This document shows, in pieces, positions 31,897 through 43,302 of a stretch of DNA of 64,000 nt. The stretch comes from Amylostereum areolatum (Eukaryota > Basidiomycota > Agaricomycetes > Russulales > Stereaceae). The position numbers were made by a program, and so were the translations under genes. Every line of letters begins with the position of its first letter. Position 1 is the stretch's first letter. The stretch spans positions 620,001 through 684,000 of the forward strand of contig SAXG01000006.1 of assembly GCA_012932865.1 (NCBI GenBank), in the 5' to 3' direction. The notes under the pieces are model-generated. The model had not been told where the DNA came from. It did no database searches and was given only the letters and a program-made list of their open reading frames with translations.

Positions 31897-34677
31897 ATGG
31901 ACTCACGCCAAGGGCACGTCGACCTTCAGCAGCTCAGACATAACCCCTCTCTTCTCGACCTTCGTCTTTCCTCTCCCCGCCCCCAATCTTCCTCCCCCAC
32001 CTTCATGACACCCCCCGCTTCCCCCACCCCCGCCGACGCTATTCAGGCTCACCTCTACAATTCTTTCCTCAACGGCAGCACAACAGATGTCACCCTCCAT
32101 GTCTCAGGATCGTGGCATGCCATCTACAAGCTGCATCGCGTCGTTCTCATCCAAGCAGTACCTCCATTCACCTTCCTTCACGCCCATGTCTCTTCTCTGA
32201 CTTTCACCCAGTCCTTCTTTCAGTCTCTCTTCACCGCTGGCTTCGTCGAGGACAAATCCACGTCCTCGCACGACCCAAATCAGATTAATCTCGTCTTTGA
32301 CGACGTCAATATCACTCGCCCAGGTGCGTGGCTTCTCTCCTCCATCCCAGCGCTCCATGCTTAACGTCACCGTTCTATAGCCTTCGAGTCGGTCCTTTCC
32401 GCCGGCATCGTAAAATCCCTATTGACTCTCTCATATCTAGATTCTGTATAGCAAGACTCTATGGCGGCGGTCCTCAACTCTACCTTGATTCGTCCATCGT
32501 GCCTACCTCTGCTCAGCCTCTCACCCCGTCCTTCTTCAAGTCAGTCTCACCTAAGCCTCTTCCAAGCGGTCAACAACCTGCGACCCCTCGCTTCCTGATG
32601 TCGCTGCTCGCAGTTTCGGCCTACTTATCCATCCCATCTCTTGCTTCGTTTGCTCTCCCGCTTATCCTGCGCTCCGTTGGACCTTTTACCGTCATCCCAT
32701 ACCTCAATTTCGCTATCGGTCACGGCATTGGCCCCCCGCAGAGCAGTGACACTGACGCTGCTGTAGGCCTCGAATCGGTCGCGACGATCCTCAAGCGAGA
32801 CCAGCCTCCGTCTCATCGGGCAAACACTAAATCCGACCCCTCAGCCGCTGACATCCTCTCCGATGGCTTTGAGAGCCTCGAAATCGACTCAAAAGACACA
32901 ATGCACGGTGCCTCCGACGCGACTAAAGAGGACCCAGAGGATATCTCCGACGTCTCAAGCGACTTTTCTGAAGACGAAGATCATCCCCTTTACTGGTACT
33001 ACGGCGCTGCCTCTAACAAGATAGGACAGGCCGCTACATGTTGGCTTGCGCGCTGGGGAGCCGACATGCTCGTATACGAGCTTCAAGCTCAGAAGTCCTC
33101 ATCGGCGACCTCCTCGCCAATTCCGTCATCGCCAACGTCATCACCTCCCTCTAGTTCGTCATTCGAAAAACGCAGAATGACACCGATCTCCACCAGCGCA
33201 ACTTCTGAGAAAGCTAATCCTGCCACGCCTATCCCCCCTGTCGTGCCCGTGATCTGGAGACGAGGGGGCCTTAGTGCCAAATGGATAAATGCGTTAATCT
33301 CGTCCGATACGCTGTTCGTCAAGGGAGAGAAGGAGCGCTACGAGATGGCAAAGACCATCGTGGAGTTGCGGAGAAGTGAGGGTATTGACAAAGAAGAGGA
33401 GTCTGAGTGGGCCAAGATGTTCTCCGATGGAATTTATTATGCCAACATGGTATGTCGCTTTGTCTTGCCAATAGCTCTCGCTCACCTTTTCCCTGAAGAC
33501 CGTGGAGACCCTTGTCTCCATTTCTCAGGATGTATCCCCGACGACGAAACGGCCCTATGTCAACATGAGCGTCATTCAGGCCGCTCATTGGAGTCAGTCC
33601 ATTTTGCGCCACCAAATAACCTCTCGCCCTTCCTCCCCTCCGTCCTCTCCCGGCGGGTCTGGAACTCAGAACAATGAACTCGGCATCGCGCTCACGTCTG
33701 ATGAAATCGCGCAGCGCTTGGCCTCCCAGGACCTCGATAGCACGCGACCGCATTGGCCTGTCCGCGTCGATGCTTCAGACCGCATCGGTGATGGCTCCGG
33801 TATCGAAGGTGCCTCCTTGGACGAACTTTTCAAGGTTACCTCAGAGCCCGATTTACGACGGGGGAAGCACTCGTGTCCTTCAGAGACGACGTTCTTTGGA
33901 TTGCAAACCGACCGCACCCCTGCGTTTGCCTGCGCACGTACAAATGGGAACCCAGGGGGCACGCGTTGGACGCCGCACCCTCCATTCCGGTTCGCAGTCG
34001 AGTTCTGGGACGTGGACGTCCTGCGAGAGAAATCACGCTTGCACTCGCATACGATCTGGTATGCAGGAAGTTTATTCAACGTGTACGTGCAGCTCGTCAG
34101 GCGGGGCGTCAAGGGCCCTCAGCTGGGCATATACGTCCACAGGCAGTCAAGCGTGGACCCCCTCCCACCATCGTCGGCACCATATGGGCTGCCTGCCCCC
34201 GAACGTGCTGTGTCGCGAGCACGGGCATTGTCTGCGGCGAACAGCTTGTACACAACGTCACCGACAATACAGTATTCTTTCTCGGGCCTTCCTATGCTTC
34301 CCGCTTCCCGCGCGACGACACCGATCCCGGGAAGCCCGACGATTCCCCCTCCGCTCACGGGCGGGCTGCCTGCAACAATACCACCTGTGATGCCGCCCCA
34401 ACCCTATCGCGACCCGCGAAGTTCGGTGGCGGCATACTTTACGGTCGCGTGTCCCAGCGCGACGGGTGCCTCGTTGACCAGGTTCACGAGTGCGCCGGAC
34501 GTCTTTGCTGTGAGCCAGAGCTGGGGATGGAAAAGCAGTTCGTTGAGGACGGAGGAGTACCTGGAAGTGAGTACGTTGGAGGGCGGGGCGTCTGGGTCTG
34601 GGTCCGGCGCGAGCATAGCGAGTGCAGGAGGGAAGGAGGTGAGCGTCCGGGTGACGGTGGTGTTGGGGGTGGTCTAA
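31897..34677 (+). CDS. BTB/POZ domain protein, large, fungal type
   Basis: The start MDSRQGHVDLQQLRHNPS at 31897 leads to a BTB fold: IQAHLYNSFLNGSTTDVTLH, YKLHRVVLIQA, SFFQSLFTAGF and FEFCIARLYGGGPQLYLD, assembled over four exons with small GT..AG introns. The next region reads FLMSLLAVSAYLSIPSL (a BACK-like helix). A Ser/Asp-rich linker follows, then a C-terminal domain with VEFWDVDVLREKSRLHSHTI and WYAGSLFNVYVQLVRRGV, and a Pro/Ser-rich segment to TAA-side stop at 34677. Such proteins are common in agaricomycetes and may act as substrate adaptors of Cul3 ligases, but that is inference. The specific function is unknown. Frame is intact throughout. Divergent from TRS31. Confidence 0.78.
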
Positions 34678-35134
34678 TGTGCGATGTACGGCCTCTCACG
34701 TCTTTATGCTCTATCATGCTTTCGGTCCTGCTTTGCTTTGGACGGCCGTTCAATTACTTGTACTACTGTACTACTGTACTTCTATTTTTTTCTCCCTTTG
34801 GAAGACCTTTGTATCGCGGGTTTGTAATGATTACGGTTCATCGGTGTATAATTAGCTTTTTGTCGTGGATACCCTTTGAGTCTTGTTCATCGTGCATGTC
34901 CTTGCATCCGTAGAAGGAAGGACATGCAAAGAGCTTCGGGTTTGAAGGGGACGGATACATCCGGACCGACGCCCGCGCTACGTCAAACGACGTCGAACCG
35001 TTGCCTCCACTGTGCGTCAAATCTTCACTCTCCCTTCTGTCTCGGTTCCCGTTGCTGCTATATCATCCCTTCTTCCAGAGCTCAACAGACGAATACAGAC
35101 TACCCCATCCCACACCCTCTCTTTTCGCGAGAAG
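34678..35134. other. Intergenic region between BTB and cullin-repeat genes
   Basis: 457 bases between tandem plus-strand genes, holding the BTB 3' end (T-rich, near 34,780-34,860) and the upstream region of the next gene. The next gene's frame is open back to 35012, so a longer N-terminus is possible. Nothing else recognised. Confidence 0.4.
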
Positions 35135-36271
35135 ATGTCGGACCCCCCTACACTTCCACCGCTTCCGAATCCTGCTACCGGGAGCGCCAACCCGTCCGCC
35201 TCATATAGTGCTCTCTGGGGGTACATCCAGCCCGCACTGGACCACATCGTCCGCGCGCCGACCAACACGCCCTCAAAAGCTCCCGCGATCGACGTCTCCT
35301 ACCACATGGGCATTCACACCGCCGTCTACAACTACTTCACCGCCTCCCACTCCCCCGCGCAACCCCAGCCCGCCAACTCGACCGCGGGCGCGCGAGACGG
35401 TCTCGGCGAGAGCGCGCGGGCAGCGCAGACTGGACAAGATTTCTACGACCGGCTCGATCGATACTTTGCAGCCGCGGCGACGGACGTGCTGCTCGGCCTG
35501 CCAGACGACGACACTACGCTCGTGCACTACCTCATGCCTGCTTTCGCGCGATACCGCGCGGGCGCGGGTGCTGCGCACCGCCTCTTGAACTACGTCAACC
35601 GACAGCATGTCCGAAGGTCGGTCGACGAGGACCGGGGGTGGTTGCAGGTCAAGGACGTGCTGGACGACGTGGCAGCGGCGGTGCGTGCGCGGGAAAGCCA
35701 GTTGAAGGTCGCGGGGAAGATTCGGGAGAGGCGAATGGCCGAGCTGAGCAAGTGGGGAGCCGTGCCCGGCGCGGACGAAAAGGTTTTGGAGAGGGCGGAG
35801 GCATGTGCGGAGGCGGCGAGTTCGCAGGATCGCGTTGTGCCGCTGGCGTCGATGGCGCTGAGAAGGTTCCGATTGGAGGTCATCGAGCCTTTGTTGGCGG
35901 TGCCGAAGGGGAAAAAGAAAGGCAAGGCGAAGGCAAAAGCGAAATCGAAGGGGAAGGGAGGGAATGCGCCGAATGGTGCAGGATCGTCAAGCGCGGCAGG
36001 ACGTTCGAGCAATGGAGCTGGATCGTCGAGCAATGGCGCGGGACCATCAAATAATGGCACAGGCCCGGGTGTCGAAGCCAAGGATCGCTCGCCGGGACCC
36101 AAGGGGAGGCTAGCGCGGGCGGTGAAGGAGCTGTTGGAGTCAAAAGACGGCGATGCGGAGGAGCGTCGAAGGCTCGCTCGAGAGCTCGCGGATATGATGC
36201 AGACGGTGGGCGTGCAGCCGGAACAGCCTCTGTTTCGTCGGCTCGAAAAGTTCAACACTACGGGGACTTGA
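35135..36271 (+). CDS. Stand-alone cullin N-terminal (cullin-repeat) protein without the cullin homology domain
   Basis: A single exon of 378 codons. Residues about 25-170 resemble the first cullin repeats: SALWGYIQPALDHIVRAP, VSYHMGIHTAVYNYFTA, DFYDRLDRYFAAA, LVHYLMPAFARYRAGAGAAH and RLLNYVNRQHVRRSVDED, matching the order in Cul1, where this part binds Skp1/F-box adaptors. The rest is not cullin: a helical stretch, a Lys-rich run near residue 255-275 (GKKKGKAKAKAKSKGKGG, nuclear-localisation-like), an imperfect SSNGAG repeat, and an acidic/basic C-terminal helix ending KFNTTGT. No cullin homology domain, RING-binding site or neddylation site is present, so it cannot itself recruit an E2. It may compete for adaptors (inference). 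Absence of introns contrasts with its neighbours. Confidence 0.72.
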   Translation: MSDPPTLPPLPNPATGSANPSASYSALWGYIQPALDHIVRAPTNTPSKAPAIDVSYHMGIHTAVYNYFTASHSPAQPQPANSTAGARDGLGESARAAQTGQDFYDRLDRYFAAAATDVLLGLPDDDTTLVHYLMPAFARYRAGAGAAHRLLNYVNRQHVRRSVDEDRGWLQVKDVLDDVAAAVRARESQLKVAGKIRERRMAELSKWGAVPGADEKVLERAEACAEAASSQDRVVPLASMALRRFRLEVIEPLLAVPKGKKKGKAKAKAKSKGKGGNAPNGAGSSSAAGRSSNGAGSSSNGAGPSNNGTGPGVEAKDRSPGPKGRLARAVKELLESKDGDAEERRRLARELADMMQTVGVQPEQPLFRRLEKFNTTGT

Positions 36272-36382
36272 ACACTTTTGTTGCGTCGGTGGATAGTCAG
36301 GGTTGGGATGGAATATCCGTTGGATTATGTATATATTACGGACAGCCTACACCTACAGGCATACCGTCCAGCGGGAGGAACG

Positions 36383-38035
36383 CTAGGCTCCCCCGGTCTC
36401 TACCGGTGCCGATCCCCCCAGTGAGCGCTGCGTCTGCTCTGTCCCCTCGCCTGAGCTCATACTGAGCAAGGCATTGACATCCACGTCAAAATTCATGTCC
36501 GGGTTGGTGCCGTCGAATTGGAAGTTACTGCCGTCCATGCCAGGGAAGTTGACGAAGTCCAGCCCGTTGATGTCGAAGTGGGTATCTCCCGATGCTGCAC
36601 CATCTGTTGTTGTAGGTGCGTTGCTATTAGGCGCCGCGCCGAAGGTGGCCTGGCCAGAGCCGTTGGTGTTGTCGCCTCCCGCGGCGGGAGCTTCCAACGC
36701 GTTGAATACGCTAGCATTTTGAGAGGGCTCGGTAGTGGAGAGAACGTCTGGAAAAATCTCGATGTCGATGTCTTCTTGTTTGGGTTTCACCTGTCCGTTC
36801 GAGGAAGAGGCGGTAGGCGCGAAAACCCCACTCATGTCAGCGCTCTGAGAGGCGGCTGTGTTGACAAACAAGTCCATGTCCATATCCATGCCAATCCCGT
36901 CGAGGTCAAGCTCGATGGGCCGGTCTGCGGAGCTTCCGAGAGAAGGGTCCATTGGGTTGACGACAGCATCGTCCAACGCCGTTAAGTCGATATCGACAGG
37001 CCTGTTCCCTACATTAACTTGCTCCGCCGAGGCCAACGCAGCCATCAGATCCGCAGGGAACTCATTTGTCGAGGTTAACCGTGCAGTTTTGGGCGCGAGA
37101 GTCACAGGAGAAACAAGACCTGGAGGAAGATCCTCCGGACTGAATCTCATAGATGCGGGAGACAAATCCAGTTTATGAGGGAATTGAGGACGATTGAGCG
37201 AAGATAGGGAGATGGCCGACTGGCGCCGTGCTGCCGGCCCAGCGTTTGGAGAAGTGAGAGGCGTAGCCTGCACTGGAGCCGGGTCGGGAGGCAGACCTAA
37301 TGGACCATCCGTAGGCTCGAGACCAGATGTCTCAACCACTTCCATGTCGTCGGTTTGTGACTCTTTGGGAGGCTCGGACTGGTCGACTGCCATCTTGGCG
37401 TCTTCTTCAGCTTCCAGACGCGCTTGTTCGCGCTGAAGGTCGCGTTGCAAGACTGCGATCGCGCGGAGCTGCAGACTCATGAGCTTTGAATGCATAGACA
37501 TCGGTGTGAAACGTACCAGTCGTGACTCCATGACATCGCAGAGCTGGTCGTATTTCTCCAGCTCGCGGCCGAGTGCGGCCGTCAACGATCGCGGGGGTTT
37601 CGGAGCATACTTGCTAATTTCTCTGAAGATGCACAGAGCAATTAGTTTCCAGATACCATACTAGAAGTACGGGCGTACAGTTTGCGAGTGTCAGCACGGA
37701 AGCCGTATACCTGCGCGGTCTTCACTGCTGCGCTCTGGGTAAGAATGAATCACTCTAGCGGGACCTCTGATGTTGATGTTACACACTCGCAAGCATCCGG
37801 AGAGCGCGTCCATTTCTGGTTCCAGTAGAGCTTTCGGTGGGAGAGGATCGGGTGGCGGAAGCATGGCGCCCTCGACCTTGACGATCACAGAGGCCGCTGG
37901 TGCGGGCGGTGGGGGAGCTGGAGGGGCGATTTGAGGTGCAGGGTTGGCCGGTACAGGGATAGGTGCAGGCGCGGGCGCGGTGATGTTGGTCGACGTCGGC
38001 GCATTCTTGCGCACCATGCGTGGTTTGGGAGGCAT
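36383..38035 (-). CDS. Acidic, Pro/Ser-rich protein of unknown function with one conserved-looking helical core
   Basis: I do not recognise this family. Four exons: MPPKPRMVRKNAPTSTN (start 38035) and a Pro/Ala-rich stretch with LLEPEMDALSGCLR; then SAAVKTAQVYGFRADTRK; then EISKYAPKPPRSL, LGRELEKYDQLCDVMESRL; then, after an intron, LRAIAVLQRDLQREQARLEA. All junctions keep phase. This helical core of about 90 residues is followed by some 330 acidic, disordered residues with repeated DID/DMDMD patches and Asn/Gly/Ser-rich sequence, ending SAPVETGGA and TAG at 36383. The composition (short helical core, long acidic tail) resembles transcription cofactor subunits, but this is only inference. Convergent with the cullin-repeat gene (111 bases between stops) and divergent from VPS38. 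Confidence 0.7.
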
Positions 38036-38413
38036 CGGGGGAAGAGATGACGAAGGAAGGGTCGGACGCGTCGGGTACGGTCAAGCGCGCCGCGGGAATA
38101 ACCGATCACGTTCAAAGCTCAATCCCACCACTCCCGCCGCCGGCACTTGAAACAACCACGGAGCACCCACTCCCCACTCCAATCGTTCCGACTCCGAATC
38201 GCCCCACTGCACACACCCTTTCACGACCAGAAACTAACCCGGTGAAACCATCGAAAACTGAATGCTCTCTCATTCGCTAGTTGCGACTCCTCGACTATCC
38301 TACGCTTTCTCCTTCTGGGGCTCATTTACCGTCCATCTCGCAATCGACATTCTACCCATCGCTCAAACGCACATTAAAAGTTTATTCTGAAATGCCCAGT
38401 GGACTACATCTGA
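38036..38413. promoter_or_regulatory. Divergent upstream region of the unknown acidic protein and VPS38
   Basis: 378 bases between start codons. The true VPS38 5' end is not settled, so part of this may be transcribed leader or an extra exon. No specific site recognised. Confidence 0.35.
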
Positions 38414-41400
38414 ATGGCTACATGGAGGAGAACAATGGGGATGTCGGCCGGTCTTGCGGTGTACAAGTTGAGAATCGCCTTTGCTCCGTCCTTAATGGGT
38501 TGGCTTGACGCACTCCCTTCGCAGCATCTGCTTCGGCACATCACCCGCATCCAAATCAAGAACCTCACCCCATTCCCCGCCAGAGACTCCCTGACTTCGG
38601 CTTTGTCTCAGCCATCTGAGCAGTCACAGTTCACACCGTTCGGGAGTCTGTCGGATGATCTCGACGTCGCTCTAGCGCGGAAGCGAGCTCGGAAGGTGTC
38701 CACAACCTCGGTCGGCGCTAAGGAGGCGCATGGCGGTATCGAGAACGGAGGGGTTGATCTCAGAGGTCGGAAGCGGACGACATCTCGGGGAAGTACTTTC
38801 GATGTTTCCACCAGTCCTCCGTCTGCGGCACGAACTTTCCGACCCAGGGCTACGTCCATGGCCTCCACATCTAGTATTCAAACCTGGGGGACGTCCGCGC
38901 TTTCCGTGGGTGTATGGCCTGACCGTTCACAGTCGACATTAGAACGAATATTGCGATCTCGACTCGTCGAGACTTTCATCACAGTGACGGTTCCTCCTCG
39001 CCCTTCGACGGACATAATGCGACCCAACACTCCCCAATCTGCGTCATTTTTACGAACCTTCTCTCCTTTGGCATCCCCCACCATACCTAGTAGCGCACCT
39101 CCGCACCGCGACAGGTTCGCGTTCACCCGCCACAAGCCCTCTTCGTCGTCGGCCGGCTCCCGTTCAAAATTGAGCGAACGAGGCTCAGTGTCGTTGACAA
39201 AGGTAGCCGCCATCCAGGAGGATCTTCCAAGCGGATCGCAAACTTCCGCAAGACCTTCGAGGGCTGGATCTCTACACGTCGTTCAGCTCGAGTCTACAAC
39301 GCTTGCTTCATCTTCATCGTCATCTCTTGATCACAAGGCGCGACACTCTTCCGCCAGCTTTTCCTCGCAGGATTCTGAGCGCCTCTCAGTGCCCGATTAC
39401 ATATCTCTGGTCCACCACCCCTCCACAAACCCATCGTTTCATGTGAACTTTCGTGCAAGGTCAGAGCTTCCAGAATGGACCAATAGGTCCGCACAGAAAT
39501 TCACCGTCCATCTGTGGGCCAAGGTGCTTCAAGGCATCGAACCCGGGGGGAAAGATAAAGGGAAGGCCAAAGCGACGGTGGAGGAATGTAACGAGGCGCA
39601 ATGGAAAGTTATGGACGAATGGACGGTCGACCTTTCAGAAGTTGTACCCCTACCGACAGAAGTAAGCAATCGTTCCACAGTAGATTTTGCCAAGCTCAAA
39701 TCGACCCTCTAGTACTCTGATAGGCCCTCCCTTCTGCCACACAACACTCTTTTGCTTTCTTTGTGGCCTTCGGAACAGGCCTACTACGTCCCAACGCCCC
39801 CATCCTCGGCGGCGACACGACCGCCGTCTCCTTCTGCCGGCTACAGTTCCGATCCTGAAAGCCGCAATCCTGGACCATCGACCGCTGAACTGCCGTTGAA
39901 CGACGAAGGTTCACTACCTACTGTTGACCGCGAACCTAGGGAATTGGTAACATCTGACGACTCTAGTCGAATATCTCGATTGCGGGGAGAAGAAACGAAC
40001 AGTGCTGGATGGCAGGACTTGCTGAAGTGCGTTCCCTTCCATGCACCTTCGCTAGAATCCACGCTGACTACGGTATAGACTTGTCACCCTGCAGTCAGTT
40101 CTTGTGGACACACAGTCATCTCTTATGGAGGTCATCACAAGCATGGACAGTCTAATCTCTGCCGACGAAGTTGCTCCTCTTGTGAGTATCTGAGACATAT
40201 CCAACGACTTCTTATCGATTTTTTTAATACCCAGAAACGTGAAATATCTGCACGTGAAGCGCGCGTGAAAGAGGTAGAAGCGTATCACTCCGCGGTGCGA
40301 GAGGACGCTGACCAACGTCTGTATTGTGTTTCCTTCTGTCGTCAAGAATCTCACGGCAGCTTCTTTTCTAGAATTATGCCGTATCCGGGCGAGACGAGAA
40401 GCCCTACGCCAGAGAAGAGAGGCCCTTCGTCAGGCAACGTCTTTCTTGGAGGAAGACTCGGTGGCTGTGGTAAACGCGGACGAGGAGTTGGCTCGGGAAA
40501 GGTGAATCTCGGCATTGGCGGCTTAGATAGAAAACCTGGTTGACGCTTTCTGATAGGTCTCGCAATGCTGCTCTACGAAACCGGCTCAATCCCGTACGAG
40601 TCGCCCTGATCTCGACGTTGGCATACATCTTTCCGATTGAGCTTCTTTCTGGGCCCGATCTCCTCTACACTATGCTGGACGTTCCGCTGCCCATACCTCT
40701 TGGAACGACGGACCCAGCACCACCTCTTACACTTGCTTCTCACAAAGAGGTAAACGAGGATGCCATTGCGACGGCGCTCGCATATGCAGCACTCGTCGTT
40801 CAACTCCTAGCCGTGTACTTAGGAAAAGGACTCGTTTATCCCATTACCTTCATTGGGAGTCGAAGTCTCATTAGGGATGGAATCTCGGCGATGGTTGGTC
40901 CACGCATGTAAGTGATCCTCAGGTGTATCTTCCGGTCTCTAATCTGGTTTCCTGGTTCCAGGTTCCCCCTATTTTCGAAGGGTGTGGATACGTATCGATT
41001 TGAGTACGGCGTTTTCCTTCTCAATAAGGACATCGAAATGGTACTGTCATTTCACGTTTCAAGTCCCTGGTGGACATTGACGTCGCTCGCACCTAGCTCA
41101 TGTCTGAACGGGATCTCAGGGCTTTGGACATGAGACATACCCTTCCCAATCTCAAAAATCTGCTGCTAACATTAACTGACGGCGAAGACGCGGGTGTAAG
41201 GTGAGCGGCGAGATGTGTTCTTCGTGCGACGTTATTCACAGGTTTGCAGTGTGCCGCCCATACGATCGCCAGTATCGTCGGTGTCAGGTCTGCAGTCACC
41301 GCGATCGTCATCTCCTGTGGAATCTACCACAGACGGACTTTCTTCGGCCCATGGGGGTACAGACTCACCCCCACGCAGTGGCTCAACGACCCCATCTGCC

Positions 41401-41736
41401 AAGTCATCACGCATATCAATGCCTTTCTTTGGACTGTCCGGATTCCTACGGTCGCGATACCCGTCCAGCTCCCAACAGCCATCTGTCAAAGCCGTCCCAG
41501 AGATACCGGAGGCATCGATCGACGCGAGCGCACCGTCTTCCTCCGCTGACACGCAGGATGACGAAGAGGATAGGCGAACGTTGCGCAACGAACCCATCAC
41601 GGACGGTAGAGAAGAAGGGAAGCTCGTAGGGAACGGCCATGCCGTGCACTCGCCGCTTACAGAGGATGAGGAGAAACTCCTCAACGGCGATGGCGGAGTA
41701 CCACTCTCGTCACCACCCGTGCTTGCGCACACATGA
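38414..41736 (+). CDS. VPS38: UVRAG/VPS38-like subunit of class III PI3-kinase complex II
   Basis: Vps38/UVRAG joins Vps34, Vps15 and Beclin/Atg6 for endosomal PI3P synthesis (family knowledge). The N-terminal part has LLRHITRIQIKNLTPFPARD and FGSLSDDLDVALARKRARK, followed by a long Ser-rich insert and a C2-like segment ending VMDEWTVDLSEVVPL. A coiled coil follows (AREARVKEVEAYHSAVRED; RARREALRQRREALRQ). The diagnostic BARA-like domain reads RNRLNPVRVALISTLAYIFP, LAYAALVVQLLAVYLGKGL, VYPITFIGSRSLIRDG, FPLFSKGVDTYRFEYGVFLL and MRHTLPNLKNLLLTL. A Ser-rich tail ends PPVLAHT and TGA at 41736. The start is uncertain: 38414 (MATWRRTMGMSAGL) or 38440s are in frame, and an upstream exon is possible. 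Frame is intact. Confidence 0.8.
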
Positions 41737-43302
41737 ATCGATGTTTATACCTTATTATTTTCTTATGCACATATATACCTTCAGAGACCTTCAGCCGAAT
41801 CGCGTCGGCGGTACTTACTTCGAATATTGAATACCGTCAACTTTAAGTCTAGATAGACGGCGATCCGCGGCGCATGTGTCCCCTACTGCGGAAGAGATGG
41901 TCATCTTCCTTTCGGTCAATTGACAGAGCTGGCGGAAGCATTTTTTTCAGACTCGGGGTTTGCATCAATCCACGGGGCCCTGCGGGATCATCGATCACGG
42001 TGTGAATCTAAGGTAGATTTAGTAAAGGAAACCATCGCTGACGTTGCTCTTGTATGTTTGAGAAGGTGGCCTTTGACAGATAGTAGTACGGCATATGAAC
42101 TATAATTGCGTGGTACATAGACCGCGCCGACGCGCGGGTTCCACTCTTTGCCTTGCGAACGCCTGCACGCGGCGCGACCTTCGTCCGACGTGGCATCTCC
42201 GCGTGTAAGTAGACAACGTCAACAAACTTGAACGTGCTCGGGTACCGGTCTCGGAGTAACTTCAAAAACTGGCAATCTTCTCGGGTGTGCGAGCCCCCCC
42301 GGCGGGACGGCAAACGGCGGCTTGAAATAAGCGTGCCCTGGCTGTCCAGCAGTGGCCCAGCCTGAATTTATGTAAACGAGACGGCGGCCGATACACACAT
42401 ACGGGCTGCAGGCCGACTGACATCGGCGCTTGCTCATTTTTTGTGTCTGTAACGCAGAATGAGGGCGTTCAGGTGATGGAGATGAGGACAAGGGGGGATT
42501 GTGGCACGATCATCAGCTTTAGTGATTGATGAACGCGAAACGAAGGACGCAGTGTGGATGTGGGGGAGCACGAATGCTCATCCATGAAGGACCCGCCGCG
42601 AGGAGGCTGGCAAGCGTGGATCTACAAGAAGGCGGGGGAAAGCGAAGCGGTCGACATGGCGATCAAGAACAGGAACGCGCTTAGAGAGATATTTATTATG
42701 TGTTTACGCATACGAAGCCTGACAAGGCGGGCGGCGGGCGGCGGGCGGCGGGTGCTGAAGGCGATGGTGGCTGGAAGGGTGCGCACATCGTTTAGAACGG
42801 CGAGGGCGGGGGCGGGGGTGGGGAAACAGGGATACGAGGAGAATGGAAGGTGAAAGAGGCGGGTACGGCCGAGAGAGGGGATAAGTAGCAGACATCAGGC
42901 GAAAAAGAAATGATTTAGGGTGGAATAATTTGGATTACCACGCTCTGAAGCGAGCGCATATAATCGCCCGCCCCTCTCCTCTCGACTTCGCCTCCCTTCG
43001 CGCGTCGGGTTCAGGTTTAAAAGCGGTCCGTTCCCTCTCCCTCTTTCTCTTCTCGCCACCCAGCTCATCGAGTTCTGACAGCCTCCTCAGCCGCATTGTA
43101 CCAACAGTCCTTTCTAGACGGGCTTCAAACCGAGGTGCGTCACTCCCGACAGCGCACATCCACCACATCCTCACCTTTTACCTCGCAGATCATCCCCTGT
43201 GCCACTAGCTTGCTGCTCTCTCATCCATCTCTGCTCTCTTCACTCTCTCGTCATCACTCACTTCGGAAGCAAAAAAACCTCTAATATTGTTCTTTAAACC
43301 CA
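41737..43302. other. 1.57 kb upstream of PUF4; long leader or promoter, no gene supported
   Basis: Open frames here (for example minus strand 42008-42313) read unlike any protein I know and lack splice support. The last 250 bases before the PUF4 ATG are CT-rich, as in a fungal transcript leader. A GGC/GGGC run lies at 42726-42752. Long, intron-bearing 5' leaders are common for Pumilio-type regulators, which would account for part of the length. No RNA gene seen. Confidence 0.4.
42726..42752. repeat. GGCGGGC-type GC-rich short tandem repeat
   Basis: Four copies of a 7-base unit (GGCGGGC) in the region upstream of PUF4. G-runs spaced by C could form G-quadruplex-like structure; that is speculative. 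Confidence 0.55.

Noticed and set aside
33873..34913. 346-codon plus-strand open frame
   Set aside because: Alternative frame of the BTB protein exon, which itself reads clean protein to 34677. No independent evidence.
42008..42491. Two overlapping minus-strand frames of about 90-100 codons upstream of PUF4
   Set aside because: Low-information composition, no splice sites that extend them, no recognisable motif.
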